From Synchiropus splendidus (lineage: Eukaryota > Chordata > Actinopteri > Syngnathiformes > Callionymidae), in contig NC_071347.1 of the NCBI RefSeq assembly GCF_027744825.2, forward strand, positions 12,027,501 to 12,091,500: DNA of 64,000 nucleotides, given 5' to 3'. Positions 44,101 through 63,893 of this stretch are shown piece after piece (the stretch's first letter is position 1; the number at the start of each line of letters is the position of its first letter). The translations under genes were made by a program, and so were the position numbers. Below the pieces are notes generated by a model. That model was given only the letters and a program-made list of their open reading frames with translations, had not been told where the DNA came from and searched no databases.

Positions 44101-44648
44101 ACTAAAATATTCAAAACCAGATACACTGCGCATGTCTCATAGAAAAGGAAACTACAAGGCTAACAGAAACACAAACTTTACAAATTCTGACTGAGAGTTA
44201 CTTTTATCACTAGCTGTCAGTCATGAAACCCCTCTGAAAGCAGCTCTCCTGATGGTAGCGACTGAGTCATGCGAGGCACGAGAGCAGTTGTTTACTCTCA
44301 AGCTTCACTTTACTGTAAGAGCCATAACACGAACAACCTGCTGAAACAAACTTTCTCTTGAGCGTGTGGTCAGACGGAAGCAGCGAGACACTTGGTCGGG
44401 AGGGCTGCAGATGTTTGAGTCAAACTTGCATGAGTGGGAGAAATTAAATCCAGTCAGTCAACGTCTGGTTCCAGTAAAAGACTGCGTCATGCTGTAATTG
44501 CAGTTTACTCATTCAGCATTTACAAAAATAGTTGTTCACTCCAGCATATTTATTTCTTTGAGGATGAGTTCAGCATGGCTTTTTGATGCTTTGATTTTAT
44601 CATATGGGATGAAAAGGTTTTATGAAACAGCGTCATCATTTTCAGAGG
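41161..44648. other. Non-coding stretch, no gene seen
   Basis: No supported exon or RNA gene. A GC-richer patch at 42840-43210 has only short frames. Confidence 0.45.
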
Positions 44649-44663
44649 CCACTAGATGGCAGC
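44649..44663 (+). promoter_or_regulatory. CTCF-like motif
   Basis: CCACTAGATGGCAGC fits the vertebrate CTCF core consensus. Occupancy is unknown. Confidence 0.4.
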
Positions 44664-46442
44664 TTATTTTAAAACCAATGTCACTCCTTTATAGATAGAT
44701 AGACGCCTTCATTCTTCTCCTTCAGCGTAGCTCCTGTGGAGGACACAGACCTGCCTACATGTGATTCCTCTGGCTGTTTTCGACGAGGACGTTTAGCGCT
44801 GTCTCAGACGCTGATTTCATTACAGATGCTTGATTCGATCAAAACAGCCCGGACGACTTCAGCCCGATTACTCACTGACAGCCGCACAAGAAACACCATC
44901 CATCAGACACAAGCAACCCTCAGCACCTCACCACGCCTCCAGCCGCCCTGTTGACTGTAGCTCTGCTCATGAGTCTGTATGACAGATTACTAACTGCAGC
45001 CTTCCCAAGCAGCTCCAGCAGCACAGCTGCAAAAACCATCACCGAGAAATATTGCAATTTTAGTGCAAATGATGTGCATGTTTGGAATCTGTGCTTGTAC
45101 AGGGAGGGAAATGTTATCATTCTCCTGCTGCTGAAGGTCAGGCTCCACCTTCAGTGACATGATGGAGGTGTTCGCGCGTGAGAATGAGATAAGCACGGAG
45201 AAAGAGCTATGTGTGTAGCAGCATGAAAAGAAATGTTTATAGACAGCGATCTATTATACTTTTTTTCCCCAATAGATTATTTTTTAACCCTGTGATGAAC
45301 ATCGAGATCACAAATAGACTATAGTGAACCAAAATACCAAACAATGAAGGGTTCATACCCAAGAAACTCGGCTTAGAAATTAAAACAAAAAAATTAAAAT
45401 GCATATATTTCTCATCTCATCTTGAAATTATAGATTTAATTAAATTTTATTTTAATTAACTTGAATTTAGATGCCAGAGAAACTCAAACATAAATCAAAG
45501 ATGTATATATACATGTATTATTATTTACAGTTGTAGTCGTACAATATTAATACAACTAAAATAATAAATACAAAACAACAACAAAAAAATGTGGAATGTT
45601 GGCCAAAAAACTGTTTAGAACCATAGACAAGTGACTAGTGTTATTCATTAATCCAAAATTCTGACATTATGACCGAGCTGTGGGAGTGTTCTGGATACTT
45701 TTGTCGTTTCCTTCCCGCTCCCTCCTGCGGCTATATTTAGTTTCATGAGCCTTAAAAGATTAAAAGAAAGAATGATTTCCTTTCTAGTGGCGATGCCACT
45801 TCCCAGCGGGTCCAGCGGTTCTTACGTGAGGTAATGGCCTTGACCCTGAGAGAGAAACCGATCCTCACGCTCAGCTGCTCTGGCTATCGAGCCACTTTCG
45901 GAGCTTAAGAAGGAGATGCGAGCCGAATCTGCTTCAAAGGCTTGAACATGAACAGGTTGTTAAAAAGGCTACCAGTGTATTTTCAGCCCTTCATGCTGGG
46001 CTGTTTCTTCTCAGAGGATGAACGTTGAAGTTTAAGGTCGAGGCGGAGGAAGAGGAAACGGCGCAAGAAGAAAGACCTTGGGTTTACACGCGCAGCTGCA
46101 GCCGATCCCGAGGAGACGCACAAACAAACAAAGACTTCCACAAATGAAAGAGAGAAGACAGGAAGGGCTCTCTGGACACATCATCTGATGGACTCGAGGA
46201 GGAAGAAAGACGGTTCCTGTTGTTTTCTCAGTCAGTCCATGCAACTTTCAATGATGTATTATCTGCAACAGCAGCGTTGTAGCTCCACAAGTTTTACAAA
46301 AGTGCTCGCATGGAGCTACTCCATGACCCAACAATAGCTTAAACAAGATCATCTTTCCATAACAAAAATCTCCAATTGCCAAAACAAAGTAGTATCTTTA
46401 GCCTCTTATGCACTTCCTGTCAGAACTTGAGCTGTTGTAGTG
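44664..46442. other. Non-coding stretch, no gene seen
   Basis: No supported exon. The DNA is AT-rich with no clear repeat boundary. Confidence 0.45.
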
Positions 46443-46450
46443 CATTAAGA

Positions 46451-46875
46451 CAGACTTTTTATCACCGCGGACCATTTGAACGTGGCCCGGGGGGTACGAA
46501 GTTTTAACGCTTTAAAGCCTCAGATAAAGTCTCTGCATGTTTGTGTGCTTGGCACGTGGGAATCACCGACCGTGACAAATGCATATTTGAAGTACAACTC
46601 CTACTATTGCCTGTTAAAAACTTTATTCTTCATGGAAGTCGTGTCTCTTCACTGAGCCTTTTCCTCTCTGCAAAGAAACTTTCCAAAGACGGCTATTTCT
46701 GACTCATTTTGCGAGCTTGTGGGCTTGAGGCTTAACCAAGATTTTTCAAAATAAAAGATCATTCAAACTCAGATAACACACAAAACGGAAATAATCCATC
46801 ATTTCCTGTGCGGCCCGGTACCAATTTAATCCACGGACCGAGACAGGTCCCCGGCCTGGGCGTTGGGGACCACTG
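46451..46875. mobile_element. hAT-like non-autonomous element (425 bp)
   Basis: The 3' end reads TTGGGGACCACTG, i.e. CAGTGGTCCCCAA when reversed, a typical hAT terminus. The 5' end begins CAGACTTTTTATCACCGCGG. It is flanked by an 8-bp duplication with one mismatch (CATTAAGA at 46443-46450, CATTAAGC at 46876-46883). The inner sequence near both ends is rich in 'cggacc' and 'gcccgg' motifs. It has no coding capacity. Confidence 0.75.
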
Positions 46876-46912
46876 CATTAAGCGACTTCTGACTTCTGCA
46901 TCACGTGTCTAA

Positions 46913-46928
46913 TAGCGCCCTCTGGCTC
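46913..46928 (-). promoter_or_regulatory. CTCF-like motif
   Basis: Reverse strand GAGCCAGAGGGCGCTA resembles the CTCF core (CCAGAGGGCGC). Confidence 0.4.
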
Positions 46929-48387
46929 AGCTCACCACAACGCAATACTCGCAACAAAATTCCTCATCAGGAATTGAAAGGAAAATGTGTGAATAACAGC
47001 AAAACAACAGACGCTGAACATCATCTGAGCGTTTATTACTTTTAAATGCGTTGTCATTTGAGATTCTATTTTTCTGATATTTAAAAACCACGCTTGCATC
47101 TGGAAGCCAATCTGTTTGTGTCCTCAGAGTTCGGAGAAACTGCTTGAACCTCAGAATGTGAAAATGCAGATCGTTTGTGTTGTTAATGTGTTTAGTCCTC
47201 AATCCCAAAGCATTTCAGCGACCGCAGGGCTATTTATGGTGGCTGTCTTCCTGCACAAAGTCCCTCAAAAAGTCACGTACGGGCCCAACTGGTGCACACA
47301 GCCGATCACGGTCACCTCCAGCTCAACGAGGAACAGATGACGGAGACCTCTGACGGCGAGGGCCGGTGCCAGCTGAGGACAAGGTCACGGAGAAGAACTG
47401 CAAGTCAGACTGTGAAGAGCAGTTTGGGTAATTTCATGAACAGGACGGGAGCTCAACGGATCATAAACAGGGTTTGGCCGGAGGACAACATGCACAGAGT
47501 GATGGCAGATGGTGTGTGAAATAGCTGAGCAGTGTCAGAGTGACTGCTACCCTCAGTGAGCACGGTCCAGTTTCCGAGTCAGAAAGTCTGACGTGGCTAA
47601 TGTGGACTCTCGCTGACTCCTGCACGAGGAGGGAACTGTCACTATGTAGCATCATTGAACTTCAGTAGCTCAGCAAATATAATATATTCATAAAAGCCTT
47701 GAAACAGACAATAAACTATAACATATTTGTTGTATATTTTGTATAGGTATATTTTTTGGAACGGTTTTAAGGACTGTCAACAGCTGATCGAATATTTTTC
47801 AGGCCAGAGCGGTTTAAATGCTTTTTAACAATGTAAATGCTGCCATCTAGCGAACATGATTTGGTATTACATTTAAGCGCGTCTGTTGCATTGTCCAGTT
47901 TGGGGCAGGAGCTCCAGTTCATCAACGTTGTATGTAAAACTCATACTCCTTGTCGTCTCCTTTTTGTTGGAGGATCGTCACAAGATTGGACTAAAGGAGG
48001 ACGAGCCGGGAATTTTGACCTTATAAAACACATTATATAATGGGATCAGTGAAGTAAATCAACGTTTGTGTCCATGCCTGCGTCAGTTCCACATGTACCG
48101 AGGAGCAGAAGGTTACTGGTTCCATTTATGGCACCATGTTTTTTTTTTGTTTGTTTGTTTTTAGTTTTTACTCATCCAATTCGTTGCTCTTTAAATATAG
48201 ACGTGTGATGTGTGTAGTTTAACATCAGTTGCATCTTTGTTTTCAGCAGCACTTCTTGCTCTAACACCGTTTTTATCTGCTGACCATTTTCCATTTATGT
48301 GAGCGCTGCAGTGCCGGTTGTTGTTTTTTTTTTTTCTTTCTTTTTTTTTATGTTGTTTGGAAGTGATGAAACAGTATTGTGGTGTCC
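46929..48387. other. Non-coding stretch, no gene seen
   Basis: No supported exon. A CTCF-like site on the minus strand is at 47839-47852 (GCTAGATGGCAGC when reversed). Confidence 0.4.
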
Positions 48388-48450
48388 AACTCAATTACGC
48401 AAGGGGCCACGGGGCCAATATGCTCAATGCATCACAGGCCACAAAAAAGA
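48388..48450. repeat. hAT-like terminal fragment
   Basis: 'ggtgtccaactcaattacgcaaggggccac' resembles the end of common fish hAT-like elements. The other end was not found. Confidence 0.35.
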
Positions 48451-48452
48451 CT

Positions 48453-48562
48453 AAATAAGAGTTTTGAACAACGAACACCCACTTTCTCACCCTTTGCTGC
48501 TTTTCCTGACTGGCTGCACTCGCTTCTTTACCTTCATCACGCTGAGTGTTTCATTCCAACTA
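48453..48562 (+). repeat. Direct repeat, copy A, left of the truncated Tigger-like element
   Basis: Begins AAATAAGAGTTTTGAACAA and ends GAGTGTTTCATTCCAAC. It matches 49088-49179 except for a ~22-bp segment missing from the second copy. Confidence 0.8.
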
Positions 48563-49070
48563 CAGTGGTACTTCGGTTTTCGAACTTCCCAGACTTCAAA
48601 CAAATTGGAGTTCGAACAAAAATTTCAAGATTTTTTTGCTTTGGATTTCGATCAAAAATCCAGAACTCAAAAAAGCACGGACCAATCAGCTGACCCACGA
48701 CGTGCTTTGTTATTGTGTATAACGCAGCCTCTGTATGCAGACGTGTCCCGTTAGTTATATTTACTGACTGCTTTTTCTTCATATTGAGGTGTAAAACCTT
48801 TCCTGTCTCCACACTGGACCGTGGTAGAGTGTCACAGGGGAGGTGCTCGCTCTCCACACCTCCGAGGCTGGAGCACACTCCAGGGTTTGATGTCCTGTTG
48901 TGGGCTGGAGCTGGGACAGGGATGAGGCGAGTCTGGGACAGAGCGTGACTTGGTTTATGACTTTGTCACAGCCAAACTGCACAGAAGCGCACATTCAGAG
49001 CTGGACACGCACCGGGCACCTCTTCACTTCTGGAGAGACCTCACTCACTCGGCAACCCCTCCCACATGCA
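48563..49070 (+). mobile_element. Tigger-like DNA transposon, 3'-truncated copy
   Basis: Starts CAGTGGTACTTCGG after a TA dinucleotide and is collinear with 56270-56765 over about 500 bp. Shared blocks include GCTTTGTTATTGTGTATAACG and GAGGTGTAAAACCTTTCCTG. Homology stops at CCCACATGCA, so the right end is missing. Confidence 0.78.
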
Positions 49071-49087
49071 TAAATATAGATAACACA

Positions 49088-49179
49088 TAAATAAGAGTTT
49101 TGAACAATAAACACCCACTTTCTCACCCTTTGCTGCTTTTCTTTACCTTTAACACGCTGAGTGTTTCATCCCAAGTACT
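49088..49179 (+). repeat. Direct repeat, copy B, right of the truncated Tigger-like element
   Basis: A second copy of 48453-48562, differing by a few substitutions and one ~22-bp gap. Confidence 0.8.
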
Positions 49180-49216
49180 AGTGAAAGGTTTCATTACAGT
49201 TTCCTAATTTTAAAGG

Positions 49217-49231
49217 CCACCAGATGGCGCT
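49217..49231 (+). promoter_or_regulatory. CTCF-like motif
   Basis: CCACCAGATGGCGCT is close to the CTCF core consensus. A second, weaker site (GCTAGGTGGCGCTC) is at about 49671-49684. Confidence 0.45.
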
Positions 49232-51184
49232 GTCTGCTCTTTAACTTTTGGATTTGAACATCTAGTTCAATGAAACCTCATATAATTTTTAGACCAAGAG
49301 CACCACCTACTGAGCGCTGACGATTAGGACGCTTCCATGGAACCTCATCAACCAATCACTGCCACGCACCTTTACTCCCTGGATTTTCACTTCCCTCCTC
49401 TTGCCTGCATCACCTGTGTGTAGGGAATGTCACTGCTGTGCAGCAAAGGTGTCGGAGTTCCATCCTTAATGGTCTTAAAGGAGGACTCCTCCTTGACCAA
49501 CAACAAAGGAGCCTTGATGTCAGAAGTCACACTTCACCACAGCAAACTCCCTGTATGATGAGAAAAACACTGTTACACTGTCCTCATACTCGTGCTGCAC
49601 AACCCTCACATCACTCTCAGACACTCCAGACTTCCTCATACAGCTCCACACTTCCTTTCTGAGTCGAGACGCTAGGTGGCGCTCTCAGTTTAAACAATGT
49701 CTCATTGAACGAACGTGAAAATCTCGCTATGAAATAGCACAGCAACAATCATTACATACTGGATACTTGAATATGATTTTATCAGAAGAACAAAGTAGAA
49801 GAAAAACAAAACAAAAGAATTCGGAAAGGCCAATGAGGGTGACGCAGAGACCCAAACGTGACGGAAGGAGAGAAGCATGTGAAGCACACAAGGACAAAGA
49901 ATCAAGTTAGTTAATAATTAGACGTCATGGTGGCATTGAGAGCAGCTCGGGGTTATGGGAGGTGACTGCCACATGAAAGCAGTTGTACTACAGCAATATC
50001 CTTCACGCACATCAAGTCAGTATAAACTTGGACTCTCCATACTGAATAACAACAAGCATGCGACCGTTTCCTCCTCTAAACAACTGTGTTTGTTCCGCAC
50101 TCGTCGCTCCTTTCAGTCTGAATTCACATGAAGGGTCTGCAATTATAACTATGAACTATGACTTTTTTTTTTTTTTCAACAGAATGATTTGCTGCACAGA
50201 ATAACATTTGTGTTAAATGTCTAAAAAGGTTAGTGTGTTTGTGCAGGTTTGTTCGGCTGTGATTCTTGGATTGTTCTATTGTTTCTCCCTTGCCCTGCAG
50301 CTCGACTGCCGACCCTCATTCCACCGGAGGAAGCTTGGCTGATTCTGCATCACGTTTAGAGAGGTAAACATCTATAAAATACAGTGTACACATGCTGCTC
50401 TGTTGCTCATAAAACCATGCTACAATAATGCTGACACATGTTTCTGTGTTTGTGTTGTGTTGTGTTGTGCTGGAGAGAAGAGAAGGTGCCAAGCAGTGGA
50501 CAAAGTCGCTCTTTGTGATTCCCCTAGATTTTACTGAGCGCAATGTGCAAACAAAAAAACTACTATAACCTCAATTGATGTTTGGAAGGTGAAGCCCATT
50601 TGCTCAGGCAAGGTTTCTCGCTTTTATTGGCATTCATCTGCAAATCTTAGTTGGACAGGGTGTGAGCTGTGGGTCACTGCGGGCAGGTCCATCGCAGGCA
50701 ATAAGTTCCGAGATAGGATCCTCTTGATACTGTAACATCTATAAAGTCATGGAACAGAAAAGCACAAGCCACACGCTCTCTGGCGGTCAGAGAGCGAAAC
50801 TGCATGCGTGCCGTAGAAATAAGATGCGAGATGGATCATGTTACTTTTAACAATAACCTCCTCTCATCCTATAATCAGTGTACATATTTTTTATTGCTAC
50901 CACCTGTATAAGAATATCATGAACATATAAGGCCGCTACAAAGCGTATTTATGAATAATAGTGTCAATAATTACCACTGTAGTTCATGGTAGGATAAACT
51001 TTTCCAAGTCAAGAACATAACTGCAGGTAAACAGATGAACGGGTTCCATGAGTAAAAATGTTGTAATTTATATCGTAAAATAAGGCGGACATTGATGAGT
51101 CAAAGTCATGTCAGGGATGACGTCTCGGAGAAAGTTCAGCATTTCCTGCCCATTTTGAATGTTGCTTCATGTATGCAATAATGT
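49232..51184. other. Non-coding stretch, no gene seen
   Basis: No supported exon or RNA gene. The frames are short and lack motifs. Confidence 0.45.
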
Positions 51185-51745
51185 GGAAATAAATGTGTAC
51201 TTGTATTGCTATACCCGTAGGGACTCCTTCTTGGAAACACACCTACTTGTGGGGACATGTTGAGTTATGGGTTTTTTCTGGTCCCCACAAGGTTAAGCTT
51301 AAATTTGAGGATGAAAACTTCAAAATAAATAGGTCATTATATTTGGGTTTAAGTTTGGTTCAGAGTCCTGGGTACATTTAGCCATTTGTTTTGGATGGTT
51401 CGGCTTAAGGTGAGAGGTTGTTTAAAGCATCAAAGTCGATGGAACGTCCCACAAAGACAAGGTACAAGTGTGTGTGTGTGGTCTTGCACTTCTTCTTTGT
51501 GACAACCTGTATGAGTTTTTAAACAATAGTGTGAGGACATTTTTGCAAAGTTACGCCTCATTTTGAGGGTTAAAACTACAAAATAGCTGGGTTATTAAAA
51601 TTGGGTTTCAGTTTGGTTGAGAGTAAAGGTTAAGTTTAATTTAATTTGTTTTAAATGATTAGGTTTAGGGAGAGAAGCTGGGGAAAGCAATGGCGGTCCT
51701 CACTAAGACAGGAAGACAAACGTGTGTGTTTGTGAGCGTGACAAC
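51185..51745 (+). repeat. Interspersed repeat, 'TTCTTGGAAACACACCTAC' family, two tandem degenerate copies
   Basis: Copy 2 (about 51185-51450) shares TTCTTGGAAACACACCTAC, 'ctggtccccacaaggttaag' and 'gatgaaaacttcaaa' with 19860-19960. Copy 3 (about 51470-51740) repeats the same order ('gtgaggacattttt', 'gagggttaaaactac', 'gtcctcactaagaca'). Confidence 0.6.
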
Positions 51746-52092
51746 ATGTTATCATAACCACAGTTTGTGAAATGAATCCGTTGTTCAGCTGCTGCAACAT
51801 AATAATAACTACAGCTGTATCGTGACGTAGTTGATGTCATATTCTGATCACATTGTTGCATCTTTGCTCATGAGTTGACACCTACTGAGGAGTCTAATGT
51901 AGATGTGATGAAAAATATGCTCCAAAAATCAAGTGGAGATTTCAAACGGGTGCAAGACTGCAGCTGATAACAACCAGCTGGAAGTCCTAAAACACTGGTG
52001 GTTACGAGCTGAGCAGGGAGAGGAGAAAACCGCCCTGCAGATGAAGTGCAGCGCTACACTCCACGCCATCCATTCTGCAAAATAGAGCCACC
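51746..52092 (+). promoter_or_regulatory. Presumed promoter and 5' UTR region of the FAM180-like gene
   Basis: Immediately upstream of the start codon, with no other gene. I see no clear TATA box or CpG island; the assignment rests on position only. Confidence 0.3.
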
Positions 52093-54205
52093 ATGCTGCC
52101 CTGGACGACTTTTGTTGTCGCACTTTTCATCTGCGCCATCCACACTGATGCTGGTCGGAATAAAGGTGAGTGGTTTTGCTTCATTGATTGAGCTTTTATG
52201 ACTATAAAAGTGTGGGTCTTTTTTTGACCTCACTGATCCACGTCCAGTCTGTCCAGCTGGACATAATGTCCTTTAAACTGTTGAGCTTCAGGAGTGATGG
52301 GACGGATGTTTTTATGACAGATAGATGGGGATTAATAGATGATCAGAAACATCGCACCAGCCACATGTTATTGTATCACTGACCTGACCTGGAGTCCGTA
52401 CCTTGAGTTTGACCTCCCATACAGTGTTTCAGAGCCAGCTGCTGGACACACAATAATGTGCACAAATATGAGTGATTTTTAACTTTAATGTTTACATTTA
52501 AATCCTTTTAATTATGTCCTGTCATTTAATAGCTTGAACCATCAATATATGATCATCATCTGCACACGTGAGTTCACTTTACTGAGCCAACAATTCCCTC
52601 ATTTGACCTCTGGACCAAGCAACCACTGAAAATAGAGTCTGCTTCACGAATGTGTGTTCCCCACCCATGTGACCTCTTTGTGATCACAACAGTCTCAGTA
52701 GCTTTTAGTATTTTATAATATATAATTTTTAAAGTGAATAGTGAGAGAATCCTATTTATGGATTTGTAAAGAAAGAATGTAAAAAACATATTTAATATAT
52801 CACATTTTGGAGGTGTTCCAGATTTTGATCTGGATCCACAAATCTTTACATGACACTGACAGCTGCTCAGTCCGACTACGTGTACTGTGCGAGCGAGTCC
52901 CAAACTTACGTCTCTCCCAAAAAACCTCCTCTGGCAGAGTACTGAGTCGTGATGGGTCCCAGATCAATGCGGCGGTCCAACATCAATGCGGCGGTGCGCG
53001 TACCGCTTTCAAACAATCACGTGACTGTGTCGACTCGGCAAAAACATGCCTATCAACAGGATGTAACTGCTGAAACAATCTAATCCCACGGTTCTTTGTG
53101 AATGTCTGGGGGCCAGCTCCAAGGGAAACGCAAGTTGTGTGTATTTATTTCAGTCTTTACCCAGTTTGTCTCGGATTTTCGTCTTGTCTTGTTCCATTCT
53201 AATTCAGATTAATTTCAAGGTATCATTTGATTTACAAAAAACCTTTTTCACATTGTGATACATTTTCACATTATTTAAAGATATGGTATAATACAATATG
53301 AATGCAAAGACTTATTTGATATTATAATATACAGTAGGTGGTCAAATCAGTGTCAATTTCACACTTTCCTTCCCTCACTTGTGAACAAGACCCCAACATA
53401 ACTGAAGAAATTTTCACAAGAATAGCACCACACTCTACCTGGTGAATGCCCTTTCATAGACAGCAAAAATGCTTTTCAGACTGTTCAGATACTGTAGGTT
53501 CCATAAAGCTCAGCAACAGTAAAACAGCACTTTAATAACAATTACTTTATGAGAGAGAGCGACAGTTTGGATCGAAGTTGTACGCCTTATTCATGATGGT
53601 CAGTTTCATAAAGATTAGCAGAAGTCTCTGACAAACTCTGCCTCAAATGGATTTTCTTTCTGGTCCTGTTGAGTCCATCATTTCAAGAGAGTGCATCACT
53701 TTTTTCTCTTTTGTTGCAGCTCTGTTTCCGCCCAAAAGCAGGATAAGAAGAGGAACAGCCTCCTCTTTCATCCACTCATTCGAGGACGTCCATCTGCTTT
53801 TTGAGGTCGGACATTCATGGAGTGTAAACTGCAGCATCAACATTGTATACTGTCAGTAAATATTACTTTGTCTTGTAGATACTTCTGACTGGTGTCCACT
53901 TTGATGCAGAGGAGCTGTCAGTGAGCGACGCCGAGTTAGCTTCGATGCGAAAAACACAAAAACTGGAGGTGATCTGCGTAGACTTTATTCCGAGGAAGGC
54001 GACAGAGATATTTCGCCTTCTCGCCAATCTGACGCAGCGCCGAGGCCGCCTACAGCAGGAAGACTTTGAACGGACCTTGCTGACGCTGGTGTACACGGCT
54101 CAGATGATGGCTGGCTCCACAGCGACTCATCAACGCGGAGTTTGGGCCCATACCTTTGTGGGTCTGTACCGAACCATTAAGCAGGATCTGACGGACAGTA
54201 AATAA
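52093..54205 (+). CDS. FAM180-family secreted protein (fam180a-like)
   Basis: Three exons: 52093-52165, 53720-53805 and 53879-54205, with GTGAG and GTCGG donors and CAG/TAG acceptors. Phases 1 and 0 give an uninterrupted 161-residue protein. The ATG sits in a perfect GCCACCATG context. Residues 1-20 (MLPWTTFVVALFICAIHTDA) form a signal peptide, so secretion is likely. The body has the FAM180 layout: an RxRRG segment at about residue 35, ED.HLLFE at the exon 2/3 join, then ELASMRK...LEV.C...IP, and EDFERT.LTLVYTA near the C-terminus. The last third is probably helical. FAM180 function is poorly known. I call FAM180A from gene neighbourhood; FAM180B is the alternative. It converges on the SLC23 gene 1.5 kb downstream. 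The last bases of the reading frame overlap an AATAAA. Confidence 0.85.
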
Positions 54206-54206
54206 A
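54201..54206 (+). promoter_or_regulatory. AATAAA overlapping the FAM180-like stop codon
   Basis: The hexamer spans the last codon and the TAA stop (54203-54205). If used, the 3' UTR would be only a few tens of bases. No other hexamer was verified. Confidence 0.35.
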
Positions 54207-55734
54207 GCACCAGCACAGTGCTGTCGTGTGATATTAGCATCCACATGAGGGGAGCTTTATTTTGGTATTTGCTTCATATTTCATCATAAATGTGTTGTGT
54301 TTTAGAACGCAGTTCATCTGTCACTGTCTTTGTCAGTTCATTTCCTTTCCTATTCAACATTACAATACCTGTAAAAATCAATGCATATTATCACCATGTT
54401 TGCATAGTACGTACTAGCAAAAGGCAGATTATTTGCTTGAAAAGCAAATGCAAGTGGAGGTCAAGTGAGTGAAAAAAACTCTGAGCCAGTTAATTATCAA
54501 CGGATGACAGGTCAGTGAGTGCTCAGCCTTGGATGAAAGAATCTACTGATGAATACATTTAACCTTACGCCAGGTAAAATGGAGGGTTTTTTTGTAGTTG
54601 CACAACAGCATGTTTGTGAGCAGGCTGGCTCAAATGAATACGTAATGTGAAAGGATCCATTTGGCTGATGCAATGATTGATCCAACCTGACAAAGTTTCT
54701 TTTGAGAAAGATCTGTAATCTGTCTTGGTTTTATTTTGCCTCTCCTCTTCCTGCGTTCTCCCATCTGTGTCTCCCTGTCTACCATCTATCCGTGCTCTGC
54801 GTTCATTTCACCTGTATTCTGCACATTTCCACAAAGCCTACGGATACTGACCAAACGCAGCAGTACCGCTTTAAACCGTGGGGGGCAGTGTTGCTGTTAC
54901 TACCCGATATGAAATAAGACATCACAATGGTGGAAATTCTCCATCCTCCAGTCGCGATATATTATAGATATATCATAGATATATTATTATTTATTTTATT
55001 TGTTTTTTCACCAACCACCGCCTCCTACAACACCGCCTCCTTGTTGTCTTTTGTGAAAGAGGTGCATTATCAATACTTCTTCCTCAGTCGCCATGTTTGT
55101 TTTGTAGTTTGCCGTTGTCATAAACTTTTGACTCTGAATTGTCCCCCGGGAGGATGTATTGGTGAACACCAACAGGAAGAATGCATGGAAGCATGTGATC
55201 AGTGACGATTATATCATTTGAAATGCACAATTTCGCACGTAAAGGGTGGATGAATGAGCCATGACGCTGAGTGACCTCACCCTCTGTACTATTTTTACAC
55301 TATTGCTTTGTGGGTTGAAAGAGCGTGTTTCTCTCCCGGTTCAATGACAGTTCACCTGTCTTTCTGTCCGCGCATTGAATCTGTCAATAACTAATAACAC
55401 TCTATCTGGATCCTAACATATCACCCGTGCAAAATACTAGATCAAGCCCACAGAAGAATCAGAAATTAATTTATGTATTCATGTACATCATAAACATATA
55501 CAAAATAACAGGATCGTTTCAATAGTTAGACAAATCAGACAACAAAAACATAAATAAAGGACAACGTTTCAGCGACTTGCTCTCTCACAGTACAATGACA
55601 CAAAATATTATTTCATTGAGCTGGGAGGATTTGCCAATAATGTGATTCATAGCATCCATTCATGCCACAAGCTTTCTCCAGTAATGAAATTATGAAAATA
55701 TCACACCTTTGTGCGGAATTATTGACGAGTGATC
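54206..55734. other. Convergent intergenic region
   Basis: 3' flanks of the two convergent genes. A CTCF-like motif (CCGTGGGGGGCAGTGTT) lies at about 54877-54893. No exon is seen. Confidence 0.45.
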
Positions 55735-62947
<7,213 letters not shown>

Positions 62948-63893
62948 GCTTCAGGCTCTTAGACTAAGTTGGCCTTTGAAGCCAGATAACAAAACAGTCA
63001 AGTGAAGCACCATTAGTCGTGGAAGTGAGCGCGACTGTCAGCGTCGGCGGGAGTGTCTGGACCGAGTGAGGAGGAAGGCGGAGAGAGCAAGAGATTATGG
63101 CTGAAATGAGTCGCCCTCACAGCTCATGTGAAACCAATTACATCAGTAACAGCAGCTGACCTGTCCAGGGAGCAGAGGGGATGCTGCGTCTCTCTCTTTT
63201 TCCGGTCTGATGTTAGCGAAACATATACCTTAAAATAGCATGTCACCCATTTTAAAGGGCAGTTTTTTTCTTTCGAAATGGAGTCGAACGGCACCTCTTC
63301 ATCACACACTTTATCAAGACCCTGTTTGATCTTCCTCTTAAAACTGAACACAAATCTGAAAGTCTTTTGTAAATATGAGCAGCGATCACATGCAGCCGAA
63401 GTAAAGCAGAACAAAGCATCTATTGATGACAAGTTCTGTAAATGTTAACCTCATTTCCTAATTTGTGCTTCAGTCCCATTCCCGTCAAAATTACACTCGA
63501 TTAGATTAAAAGTGTGATTGGTGCTCACATCTTCTTTATTATCCAGGTCAGAGCATGACTGTGTTTACATTTGCACTCACGAGCCATTTATGTGACATTT
63601 GGAGAGGAAATCTGAGGGAAGCACTTGTTGATAACATTCTGAATCCAGGAGCTGCCACTTTAATATTTATATAATTTATCAAGGTACGTTAGAAGTCCTA
63701 ATGATTTTGGCTTACTAGTAATATAAATGCTGCCATCGTGTGGTGGGCTCAAATGTGGACATAGAATACATGTTTTTCAAGAGTTCAACTTCTCTTTTTA
63801 ATAAGAGACAAATTCTAATATGACGAGAGAGGAACAAGGTGAACAATGGTCGGTCTGGAGAACAGATCTTCTGCCATACTTTTCAGTGCCACC
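62948..63893. other. Region upstream of the SLC23 start codon
   Basis: Position suggests the 5' UTR or promoter of the SLC23 gene. No CpG island or TATA box stands out. A minus-strand CTCF-like motif (CCACACGATGGCAGC when reversed) is at about 63730-63744. Confidence 0.35.
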
